Part shown: positions 26,922 through 35,417 of the stretch, piece by piece | How positions within the stretch are numbered: position 1 is the first letter of the stretch | Layout: the number at the start of each line of letters is the position of its first letter | DNA from: Saprospirales bacterium | GTDB taxonomy: Bacteria > Bacteroidota > Bacteroidia > Chitinophagales > Saprospiraceae | Assembly (NCBI GenBank): GCA_016703765.1 | Contig: JADJBL010000040.1 | Location: 1-40,932 of the forward strand | Length of the DNA: 40,932 nt | Direction: 5' to 3' | Translations under genes and position numbers: made by a program | Notes under the pieces: generated by a model | The model's input: the letters and a program-made list of their open reading frames with translations, nothing else | Told to the model about the DNA's origin: nothing | The model's database searches: none

Positions 26922-27926
26922 ATGAGATACCTCTACTTCTTGCTCGTCGCTGCGTCCTTTCTCTCCTGTGAAAAAGAGCCCGGGGAAATTCCGGCCGAGC
27001 CCTTGCTCGTCGTGCCGCTGGGTTTCCCCGAGCCCTCTTTTCCGGAGGGAAACGAATTGACGCCCGAGCGCTGGACGCTGGGGAAGAGACTGTTTTTCGA
27101 CCCCGTCCTGTCGAGCGACGGCACGGTTTCCTGTGCTTCCTGCCACCTGCCTGCGCAGGCCTTCAGCGATACGAAGGCCTTCAGCCCCGGCGTGGAGGGC
27201 AGGCCGGGGCTGCGCAACGCCCCCACGCTGGCCAACGTGGCGTATCATCCCTACTACACCCGGGAGGGCGGCGTGCCAACCCTCGAAATGCAGGTCCTCG
27301 TGCCCATCCAGGAGCACAACGAGTTCGACTTCAACATCCTACTGGTCGCCGATAGGCTGAACCAGGACAGCACTTATGTCCGGGCCAGTTGGGAGGCCTA
27401 TGGCCGCGCGCCCGACGCCTTTGTCATCACCCGCTCGATCGCCTGTTTCGAGCGGACCTTGCTCAGCGGAAATGCTCCATACGACCGCTACGCATCGGGC
27501 ATTTCACACGCCCTGAGCGATGCCGGGCGCCGGGGCATGGACCTGTTTTTCAGCGAAAAACTCGCCTGTTCCGAATGCCACGGCGGGTTCAATTTCACCA
27601 ATTACGCCTTCGAAAACAACGGCCTGTACGAGACCTACGCCGACCCCGGGCGATTTCGACTCACCGGTCTGGAGACCGACCGCGCGCGCTTCAAGACGCC
27701 CACGCTTCGCAACGTGGCCCTCACGGCGCCCTACATGCACGACGGCTCCCTGGCGACGCTGGACGCGGTGATCGAACATTACGATTCGGGCGGGAAAGCC
27801 CATCCGCAGTGCAGCCCGCTGATAAAGCCCCTGGGATTGAGCCCGCAGGAAAAGGCGGATTTGTTGCGGTTTCTCGAGGCCCTCACGGACCGGGAATTTA
27901 TCCAAAATCCAAAATTTAAAGAGTGA
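26922..27926 (+). CDS. mbnH: MbnH-like di-heme cytochrome c peroxidase-family lipoprotein
   Basis: 334 residues. The N terminus FLLVAASFLSC is a lipoprotein signal with the lipidated Cys16. Two c-type heme sites are seen, CASCH (71-75) and CSECH (216-220), spaced as in the CCP/MauG/MbnH superfamily, with LGKRLFFDPVLSSDGTVSC and the conserved C-terminal LRNVALTAPYMHDG and IEHYDSGG. It starts 6 bp after MbnP and overlaps the next di-heme gene at its GAGTGA end, so an operon is likely. By the MbnP/MbnH precedent it should oxidise a Trp in MbnP with a bis-Fe(IV)-type intermediate; this is inference from adjacency. The frame is intact. Confidence 0.82.
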   Translation: MRYLYFLLVAASFLSCEKEPGEIPAEPLLVVPLGFPEPSFPEGNELTPERWTLGKRLFFDPVLSSDGTVSCASCHLPAQAFSDTKAFSPGVEGRPGLRNAPTLANVAYHPYYTREGGVPTLEMQVLVPIQEHNEFDFNILLVADRLNQDSTYVRASWEAYGRAPDAFVITRSIACFERTLLSGNAPYDRYASGISHALSDAGRRGMDLFFSEKLACSECHGGFNFTNYAFENNGLYETYADPGRFRLTGLETDRARFKTPTLRNVALTAPYMHDGSLATLDAVIEHYDSGGKAHPQCSPLIKPLGLSPQEKADLLRFLEALTDREFIQNPKFKE

Positions 27927-27934
27927 ACCTTTTT

Positions 27935-29050
27935 ATGAAAAAAGTGATCTGCGCCCTTTCCCTATCCGGCCTGTTTTTCATAGCCTGCACCCCCGACGAC
28001 GAAGCGGAAAATCCCGCCGTCTACGATCCTACGCCTTATATCCTGGAGTTCGGCGATTTTCCGGACCCCGGCATTCCGGCGGACAATATCCTCACCAACG
28101 AAGGGGTCAAACTCGGCCGGATGCTTTTTTACGAAAAAATGCTGTCGAAAGACGGCTCCCAGTCCTGCGCCGACTGCCATCAGCAAAAAGACGCCTTTTC
28201 CGACCTGCGCCAATTCAGCATCGGGGTCGAATTGCTCCCCGGCAAACGGCAGGCCATGGGGCTGTTCAACCTGGCCTGGCACAAAAACGGCATGTTTTGG
28301 GACGGGCGCTCCCCCGGCGCCCGCGAGCAGGCGCTCAAGCCCATACAAGATCCCCTGGAAATGAACGAAACGCTTGTAAACGCCATCGCCAAACTGAAGG
28401 CCGAAAAGCGCTACACCGATCAGTTCATCCGGGCCTTCGGCGATGACAAAATCACCCCGGAGCGCATGGGACTTGCGATGGAGCAATTCGAATTTACGAT
28501 GGTCTCCAATAACTCGAAGTACGACCAATGGCAGCGGGGCGAAGCTGTCTTGAGCGACAGCGAAGAGCGCGGACGGCAGCTATTTTTCCGGGAATACGAT
28601 CCCTTTTCGGGCGAAAAAGGCGGGGAATGTTTTCATTGCCACGGCGGCTTCAATTTTACCAACAACGAATACATGAACAACGGCCTGGACGCAGAGCCCG
28701 GTTTCTCGGACCTGGGCCGTTTCATGGTGACCAACGACCCGGCGGACCGCGCCCGTTTCAAAGTGCCTTCCCTCAGAAATATTGAATTCACTCCGCCCTA
28801 CATGCACGACGGGCGTTTTGAAACGCTGGAAGAGGTGATCGAGCACTACGACTCCGGGGTTAAGAACTCTTCGACGGTCGATCCACTTTTACAATACAAC
28901 CTCAATCCCGGCTTGCAGCTTTCGTCGCAGGACAAAGCAGACCTGGTCGCTTTTCTGCGCACGCTCAGCCCGTTTTTGACGGATGAGATGTTCTGGCAGA
29001 TGACTGGTATGCTGACAATAAATCTGTCGTCGAGTTGCAGTCCACTCTGA
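27935..29050 (+). CDS. Second di-heme cytochrome c peroxidase/MauG-like lipoprotein
   Basis: About 371 residues from ATG 27935 (an in-frame GTG at 27923 overlaps the preceding stop). Lipoprotein signal ALSLSGLFFIAC, Cys18. Heme motifs CADCH (78-82) and CFHCH (232-236). Compared with its neighbour it has a classical CCP-like middle (NLAWHKNGMFWDGRSPGAREQ and IQDPLEM) and the same end signature (LRNIEFTPPYMHDG). It is a paralogue of the MbnH-like gene and could act on MbnP, on another metal protein, or on hydrogen peroxide. Its last ~20 residues run into the next small gene and look atypical, so the real stop may be slightly earlier. Confidence 0.8.
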   Translation: MKKVICALSLSGLFFIACTPDDEAENPAVYDPTPYILEFGDFPDPGIPADNILTNEGVKLGRMLFYEKMLSKDGSQSCADCHQQKDAFSDLRQFSIGVELLPGKRQAMGLFNLAWHKNGMFWDGRSPGAREQALKPIQDPLEMNETLVNAIAKLKAEKRYTDQFIRAFGDDKITPERMGLAMEQFEFTMVSNNSKYDQWQRGEAVLSDSEERGRQLFFREYDPFSGEKGGECFHCHGGFNFTNNEYMNNGLDAEPGFSDLGRFMVTNDPADRARFKVPSLRNIEFTPPYMHDGRFETLEEVIEHYDSGVKNSSTVDPLLQYNLNPGLQLSSQDKADLVAFLRTLSPFLTDEMFWQMTGMLTINLSSSCSPL

Positions 29051-29199
29051 CTTGCCCGCACTGCGGCCATCGGAAGGAGGAAACCATGCCCACGGATGGT
29101 TGCCAGTTTTTTTACGAATGCGAAAATTGCAAGAGGGTGCTTCGTCCAAAGCCAGGCGTGCAATTGTTCCCCCCATTAATCCCCTATAATCCCAATTAA
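29009..29199 (+). pseudogene. GDCCVxC-like small zinc-ribbon protein lacking its signature motif
   Basis: From ATG 29009, with one base missing near 29030, the reading continues as ELQSTLTCPHCGHRKEETMP then CQFFYECENCKRVLRPKPG, ending at TAA 29197-29199. This matches from memory the N-terminal two-thirds of the ~70-residue 'GDCCVxC domain' family of Bacteroidota and Proteobacteria metal clusters, which carries two CxxC pairs. Right after KPG the family's hallmark GDCCVFCSYG is expected, but the sequence goes directly to VQLFPPL, the family's end region. An in-frame loss of ~27-30 bp is the simplest reading. It overlaps the 3' end of the di-heme gene. Confidence 0.6.
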
Positions 29200-29234
29200 A
29201 GACTTGGCTAAAAAACGGAACAAGAGGCAACAAA

Positions 29235-29257
29235 GGAAATAGTTTCCGTTACCTTTG
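29235..29257 (+). promoter_or_regulatory. Bacteroidota -7 box TACCTTTG with adjacent GGAAA-TAG-TTTCC palindrome
   Basis: TACCTTTG at 29250-29257 fits TAnnTTTG exactly and sits 4 bases before the ATG of the DUF6660-like gene, implying a very short leader. The palindrome at 29235-29247 lies in the promoter spacer and is a candidate operator. No clear -33 TTG is seen. Confidence 0.5.
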
Positions 29258-29261
29258 CGAT

Positions 29262-29591
29262 ATGAAATGGTTTTGTCACCTGTTATCCATTTACCTCATG
29301 ACGCTTGCCTGCCTGCCCTGCTAGCGACGGCGGCCATGCGCACGACGACCACGAAGGTGGATCAATCTCCCTGATGGAAGACAGATCACAGGATCCAGGC
29401 ACGACGATTGCAACGACTTTTGCACCCCTTTTGCCATTGCACCTGCTGCGGTTTGACCGTATTGAACTCAAAGCTAGCCGCTGCTTCAACCAAAACCCTG
29501 TATGCGCCGGATGACCAAACGAATGATTTTTCTACCAGGCGCCTTTTCCTCTAGCTCATCCTCCGGCGCTTTTCCGACCTCCAATAAATAA
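29262..29591 (+). pseudogene. DUF6660-like small Cys/His-rich protein, broken by several indels
   Basis: Start MKWFCHLLSIYLMTLACLPC ends at a TAG; the next frame continues SDGGHAHDDHEGGSISLMED. After a missing C near 29400 it reads HDDCNDFCTPF, CHCTCCGLTVLNSK, and finally FSSSSSGAFPTSNK to TAA 29589-29591. A signal peptide, a His/Asp-rich stretch and a C-rich core (CxPFCxCxCC) fit the small exported Bacteroidota family DUF6660 seen in CusA/CzcA islands. At least three single-base breaks separate these parts. Metal sensing or buffering is inference. It has its own promoter-like box. Confidence 0.55.
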
Positions 29592-29687
29592 GTTGGGTTA
29601 ATATTTCCCTCCGTCCTTTGAAGGCGGGGTTTCCGGCATTTGGCAAAGCCAGAAGCCGGGTATCTCTATTTTTTTCATCAACCCAAC
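29592..29687 (+). promoter_or_regulatory. Spacer before the CzcA-CzcC gene: 8-bp inverted repeat and weak promoter
   Basis: GTTGGGTT (29592-29599) and AACCCAAC (29680-29687) are exact inverted repeats 80 bp apart. Between them TTTG (29639-29642), 18 nt, then TATCTCTA (29661-29668) resembles a -33/-7 pair. Support is weak. Confidence 0.25.
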
Positions 29688-29694
29688 CCCTTTC

Positions 29695-32600
29695 ATGCTC
29701 AACGCAATCATCCATTTTTCGATAAAAAACAAAATCGTCATCGCCCTGATGACCCTGGCGCTCGTCATTTGGGGCCTATGGAGCGCTACGAAACTTCCCA
29801 TCGACGCCGTGCCCGACATTACCAACAACCAGGTGCAGATCATCACCATTTGCCCGACCCTGGCCGGGCAGGAAGTCGAACAGTTTGTCACCTACCCCAT
29901 CGAGAAGGCGCTGGCGAATCTGCCCGATGTGGAAGAACTTCGCTCCATCTCGCGCTTCGGCCTGTCGGTCGTCACCGTTGTGTTCGACGATAAAGTGAAT
30001 ATCTGGTTTGCCCGCCAGCTGGTCGGCGAAAAGGTCAGGGAGGCGGAAGAGCAAATCCCCTCCAGGCATAGGAAACCCCGAATTGGCGCCCGTTTCCACC
30101 GGGCTGGGCGAGATATATCAATACGTCATCCACCCGAAAAAAGGCAGCGAGGATAAGTACGATGCCATGGACCTGCGCACCATGCAGGACTGGATCGTGG
30201 CCCGACAGCTCTACGGCACGCCCGGCGTGGCGGAGGTCAATAGTTTCGGCGGCATCCTCAAACAATACGAAGTATCCGTCAACCCCGACCGGCTCCGGGC
30301 GATGAATGTAACCATCCCCGAAATCTTCCGGGCGCTGGAAAATAACAACGAGAACACCGGCGGCGCCTACATCGATAAAAAGCCCAATGCCTGGTTTATT
30401 CGGGGCATCGGCCTGGTCACCTCGCTGGAAGACGTTCGCAAAATCGTGGTAAAACCAGCGCCAACGGTATTCCCATCCTCGTCGGCGACGTGGCGGAGGC
30501 GCGCTTCGGCAGCGCCATGCGCTACGGGGCCTTGACCTACAACGGCGAAAAGGAAGCCGTAGGCGGCGTCGTGATGATGCTCAAAGGCGCGAACAGCGCC
30601 CAGGTCGTCGAGCTGGTGAAGGCGAAGATGGCTACGATTCAGAAATCCTTGCCCGAAGACATAGTCGTCGAGCCTTTCCTCGACCGCACAGACCTTGTGA
30701 AGCGCGCTATCAAAACCGTGGAGACCAACCTCGTGGAGGGGCGCTCATCGTCATCTTCGTGTTGGTGCTGTTTCTTGGAAACCTGCGGGCCGGCCTGATC
30801 GTGGCCTCTGCGATTCCTTTGTCCATGCTTTTTGCGCTCGGCATGATGCGCGTTTTCGGCGTCAGCGCCAACCTCATGTCGCTCGGAGCAATCGACTTCG
30901 GTCTCATCGTGGACGGGGCGGTCATCATCGTCGAGGCGACCATGCACGCCATCGGGCTGCACAAAAAATCGGACGAGGCGCACCGGCTTTCGCAAGCCGA
31001 AATGGATCACGTCGTCGAAGGCAGCGCCAAAAAAATGATGAACTCGGCGGCATTCGGGCAGATCATCATCCTGATCGTTTACCTGCCCATTCTTTCGCTG
31101 CGGGGAATCGAAGGCAAGATGTTCGGGCCCATGGCGCAAACGGTAGGCTTTGCCATCCTCGGGGCCTTGCTGCTTTCGCTCACCTACATCCCAATGATGT
31201 CGGCGCTTTTTTTACCCAAAAAGATCAGCCATAAGCCGAACCTCTCGGACCGGATGATGCATTTTTTTCAGCGCATCTACTCGCCCATTCTGGCGGGCGC
31301 CATCCGCGCCAAATATACGGTGGTCGCAGCGGCGGTATTGCTTTTCGGCATCAGTATCTGGATGTTCGGGAAGCTGGGCGGCGAATTCATCCCACAATTG
31401 CAGGAGGGCGACTACGCCTTCCACTGTATACTGCCCATGGGGTCTTCGCTTTCGCAAAGTATTGAAACCTCCATGCAGGCTACGCGCATCATCACCTCCT
31501 TTCCGGAGGTGAAAATGGTCGTGGGCAAAACCGGCAGCGCCGAAGTGCCCACCGACCCTATGCCCCCCGAAGCCACCGACCTGATGATCATTTTGAAACC
31601 CATCAAGGATTGGACGACCACCCATGATTACGACGAACTGGCGGCCATGATGATGGAAAAGCTGGAAGCCATTCCCGGCATTTTCTTCGAAGCCAACCAG
31701 CCCATCCAAATGCGCTTCAACGAATTGATGACCGGTATCCGGCAGGATGTGGCCGTGAAGATCTTCGGCGAAAACATCGATACCCTCGCTGTCCTCGCTC
31801 CCAGGGTGGCGCAGGTAGTGCAAACCGTGAGCGGCACGACTGCGCCTCAGGTGGAGCGCACGATCGGCTTGCCCCAGATCACCATCGAGTACGACCGAAA
31901 CCGCCTGGCGAATTACGGCGTGAGCGTCGAAGACGTGAACCACACGGTCAGTACTGCATTTGCAGGGGAAAAGGCGGGGGTGGTGTTTGAAAACGAACGC
32001 AGATTCGATCTGGTCCTGCGTCTCGACAGCACGCACCGCGCCTCCTTTGAGGACGTGAGCGAGCTGCTGGTGGCTACACCGTCCGGGAATCAAATCCCCC
32101 TGAGCCAGGTGGCCACTGTTGCCTTCAAGCAGGGCCCCGCCCAAATCAGCCGGGACGACGGCAAACGGCGCATCGTCGTCGGATTCAATGTGCAAGAGCG
32201 GGATGTAAAGACGGTCGTGGAGGAAATCCGGCAGAAATTGGATACGCAGATAAAACTGCCCGCGGGTTATTACTACACCTTCGGCGGCACTTTTGAAAAT
32301 CTGGAAAAAGCCAACGCCCGGCTGCGCATGGCTGTGCCGCTGGCACTGGCCTAGATTTTCATGCTGCTTTACTTCGCTTTCAACTCCTTCAAACAGGCGG
32401 CGCTGATCTACACCGCCATCCCGATGAGCGCCATCGGCGGCGTGTTCGCGCTGCTGATGCGCGGCATGCCCTTCAGCATCAGCGCCGGGGTGGGCTTCAT
32501 CGCCCTGTTCGGCGTGGCGGTTTTGAACGGCATCGTGCTCATCGCCACCTTCAACCAATTGAAAAAAGAGGGCATGGACGATGTGCATGACCAGGTGCTG

Positions 32601-34044
32601 GAGGGCACGAAGATCCGCTTTCGTCCCGTGCTGATGACGGCGATGGTGGCCTCCCTCGGTTTTCTGCCGATGGCTATTTCCACCGGAGCAGGCGCCGAAG
32701 TGCAAAAGCCTTTGGCCACGGTAGTGATCGGCGGCTTGATCACCGCCACCTTCCTGACCCTGGTGGTACTGCCCCTGCTATACATCATATTCACCAAAGG
32801 CGTCAGGCGCCGGAAAAAACGGGGCGGAGAAGGCCCGATGGCTGCGGCCGGATTAGCGGTTTTGCTAGTGTTTTTTAGTCAACATGCGTCGGCGCAACCC
32901 ACCCGGATCCCTCTTTCAACCGCCATTGAAAATGCATTCCAAAACAACCTCTCGCTAAAGGGATATGCCCTGGACATCGAAAATCCAGGTCGCTGAGCGG
33001 CGCCTGGTTCGATCTCCCCAAAACGGGAATTTTCATCGAAAACGAGGACTTCTCTCGGAGGACGGAAATGGAATCCTGAAAATCGGTTTGTCTCAGAGCA
33101 TGGAAGCCCCTGCCGTATACAAGGGCAAAACGGGCGGCGATTGCTTGAACAGCAACTCAATTGAGCGGAAAGAGGCCTCACCCTGGCAGAAGCGGAGCTG
33201 CGGCGGGACGTGAGCGCAGCCTACCACCGGCTCTGGTATGTGGAGGAAGAAACGACAACTCTTTCGAACCCTAGACAGCTTATACACCGACCTGGCCGAT
33301 GCGGCCGCCCTGCGGGTGCGGACGGGCGAGGGCGCCGGCCTGGAAAAGATCGCAGCATCCGCCCGTCTGCAGGAGGTGAAAATGCAACTCCGGCAGCTTG
33401 AAAACGATGTGGCCTCCGTGGAGCAGCAAGCTTTGATGCGCTCGCTCAAACTCCACAGGATGCCCTATTTGCCGGAGCAAAGGCCTTTGGAAAAAATAAG
33501 CGTCGAGCCAATAGCCACTTTCGCGGCAGATCACCCCTTGCTGCTGCGGCAGCAACAACAGATGAGCGTGGCGGAGGCGGGCATCAGCGAGACGCAAAGA
33601 GAGGCTGCCGGAATTTTCGGGCAGGGTGTTCAGTCAGCGGCTCTACGGCCTCAGTCCGCCGATAACGGGCTTTTCGTTCACCGTAGGCGTACCTATCGCG
33701 GGAAAAAGCTTTAAGAAAAGACTGGAAGCAGCGCAGGTGGAAAACTCCCACCAACAACTCCTGCTGCAGGTGGAAACCCAAAATCTGCAAACTGCTGCCG
33801 GTCAGGCCTTTCAGGCATTGAAAAGAGCGGAAGAAGCCCTTGGTTTTTACGAAAATACCGGCCTTACAGCAAGCAAGCGAAATCCTCGCAGCGGCTGACG
33901 CGGTCCTACCGCGCGGGCGATATCAGCTTTGCTGAACTCTCGCAGTTCGTGACCCAGGCCGTCGGCATCCGGCAGAATTACCTGGACGCCCTGAACGAGT
34001 ATAACCAGGCAGCTATTCAATACAATTATTTTATCAATCAATAG
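29695..34044 (+). pseudogene. CzcA-CzcC fusion: heavy-metal RND permease joined to a TolC-type outer-membrane domain, frameshifted
   Basis: The RND half starts MLNAIIHFSIKNKIVIALM and carries LPIDAVPDITNNQVQI, IDFGLIVDGAVIIVEATM and FGKLGGEFIPQLQEGDYAF. It ends with VVLPLLYIIFTKGVRRRKK. Without a stop the frame continues into a second signal-like segment (AAAGLAVLLVFFSQHASAQ) and TolC helices (PLSTAIENAFQNNLSLKGY, LTLAEAELRRDVSAAYHRL, GVPIAGKSFKKRLEAAQVE), ending AAIQYNYFINQ at TAG 34042-34044. Such ~1,440-residue fusions are known in Bacteroidota. Breaks: ~30065 (extra C), 30455 (missing A), 30735 (missing G), an in-frame TAG at 32352-32354 where LIFMLLYF is expected, and at least six in 32975-33890. 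Zn/Co/Cd is the likely substrate by family. Confidence 0.82.
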
Positions 34045-34074
34045 GCATCGCCTTTTACCAACCTAAATTTTAAA

Positions 34075-35290
34075 ATGAAAAATCCATTCATTCTAATAGT
34101 ATTCTTGGCAGTCCTCGCAATGGGCGTCGGTTGCATCAAGGTCACGCAGAAGGCGACGGTCACGACCATGGAGATGCCCCAAGCGAAGAAGCGCATGACG
34201 AACACGAGGAAGACGACAGTACTGTGGGCTTGAGCGCCGAGCAAATGAAAAGCATCGGCCTGGAGCTTGGCGGCATGGAGCATAAAGGCTTGGCAAGCAG
34301 CCTCAAAGCGAACGGATTTCTCAAAGTGCCAAACCAAAATAAGGCCACCGTCACATCGCTGTTTGCCGGCGTCGTCAAAAGCCTCGATGTGATGCCCGGC
34401 AGCACGGTCGGCAAAGGGCAAACCATCGCCACCATCACCAACCCGCAACTAATCCCAATGCAGGAAGAGTACCTGAGCCTCGGGCCGAAAATCGAACTGG
34501 CTGAAGCCGAGGAAAAGCGCCAACAGGAACTTACGAGCGGCAACGCCGGGGCGCTGAAAAACCTGCAAGCCGCCACTGCCGAACTGAAAGGCCTGCGCAT
34601 CCGCCGCTCCTCGCTGGAGCAGCAACTGCGGCTCATGGGCATCGGCACGACCAATCTCAGCGAAGGGAGTTTAGTCACCCAACTGGTCATAAAAACCTCC
34701 CATCGGCGGTTCGGTAGGGCAAGGTGATGGTCAACCTGGGAAGCAGCGTGGACGCCTCGACGCCCATCGCGGAAGTTGTGGACAACTCGCAATTGCACCT
34801 CGACCTTTTCGTGTATGAAAAAGACCTGCCGCATATCCGCAAGGGGCAAACCATCCATTTCATCCTGACCAACCAGCCCGGCAGGAGCTACGCGGCCGAA
34901 GTTTGTTCCATCGGTACAACCTTCGAGAACGAGACGAAGGCCATCGCCGTGCACGCCATTGTGAAGGGCGACAAGCAGGGTTTGATCGAAGGTATGAGCG
35001 TCACCGCCCAGGTAATCACGGCGAATAACACCGTGCCCGCCCTGCCCAGCGAAGCCATCGTCAACCAGGACGGCACGGACTTCGTGTTCATTCAATCGGG
35101 CAAAAAGATGGAAGAAGAATCAGGACATGAGGTTTTTGAAAAGATCCCTATCAAGAAGGGTCCAAGCGAGTTGGGCTACACTGCCATAACCCTGCTGGGG
35201 GAGGCGCCCTCAGATGCGAAATTCGTGACGAAAGGGGCGTTTTTCCTGATGTCGAAAATGACAAATGCAGGGGAGGCGCATGGGCATTAA
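34075..35290 (+). pseudogene. CzcB-like RND periplasmic adaptor lipoprotein, His-rich N terminus, frameshifted
   Basis: Start MKNPFILIVFLAVLAMGVGC gives a lipoprotein signal. After a missing base near 34137 the frame continues GHAEGDGHDHGDAPSEEAHD, a His/Asp-rich metal-binding linker, then HlyD parts: AGVVKSLDVMPGSTVGKGQ, helical hairpin around 34480-34650, and VNLGSSVDASTPIAEVVDN. Two extra bases (near 34690 and 34713) separate LVTQLVIKT from IGGSVGKVMVNLG. It ends NAGEAHGH. It is 30 bp downstream of the CzcA-CzcC fusion and would bridge it within the periplasm. Confidence 0.8.
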
Positions 35291-35298
35291 GATTTTTT

Positions 35299-35333
35299 GG
35301 AAATAGCTTTCTGAAGTTTATAAACCTATTTCC
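35299..35333. repeat. GGAAATAG/CTATTTCC inverted repeat before the Zn/Cd ATPase gene
   Basis: Eight-bp arms (35299-35306 and 35326-35333) with a 19-nt loop just after the CzcB-like stop. GGAAATAG also occurs in the palindrome at 29235, so a shared regulatory site is conceivable, or a weak terminator. Confidence 0.25.
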
Positions 35334-35417
35334 CGAGGTTTCTTTTCGCCGATTTACAAAATAAAAACGATCAACACAGAATCAACCCACACCCATACCT
35401 ACGATGCCGACGGCCAT

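Noticed and set aside
31212..32705. Long minus-strand open frame (497 codons) opposite the CzcA-CzcC gene
   Set aside because: His/Gly/Asp-rich antisense of conserved RND sequence, no recognisable fold; the plus-strand protein is convincing.
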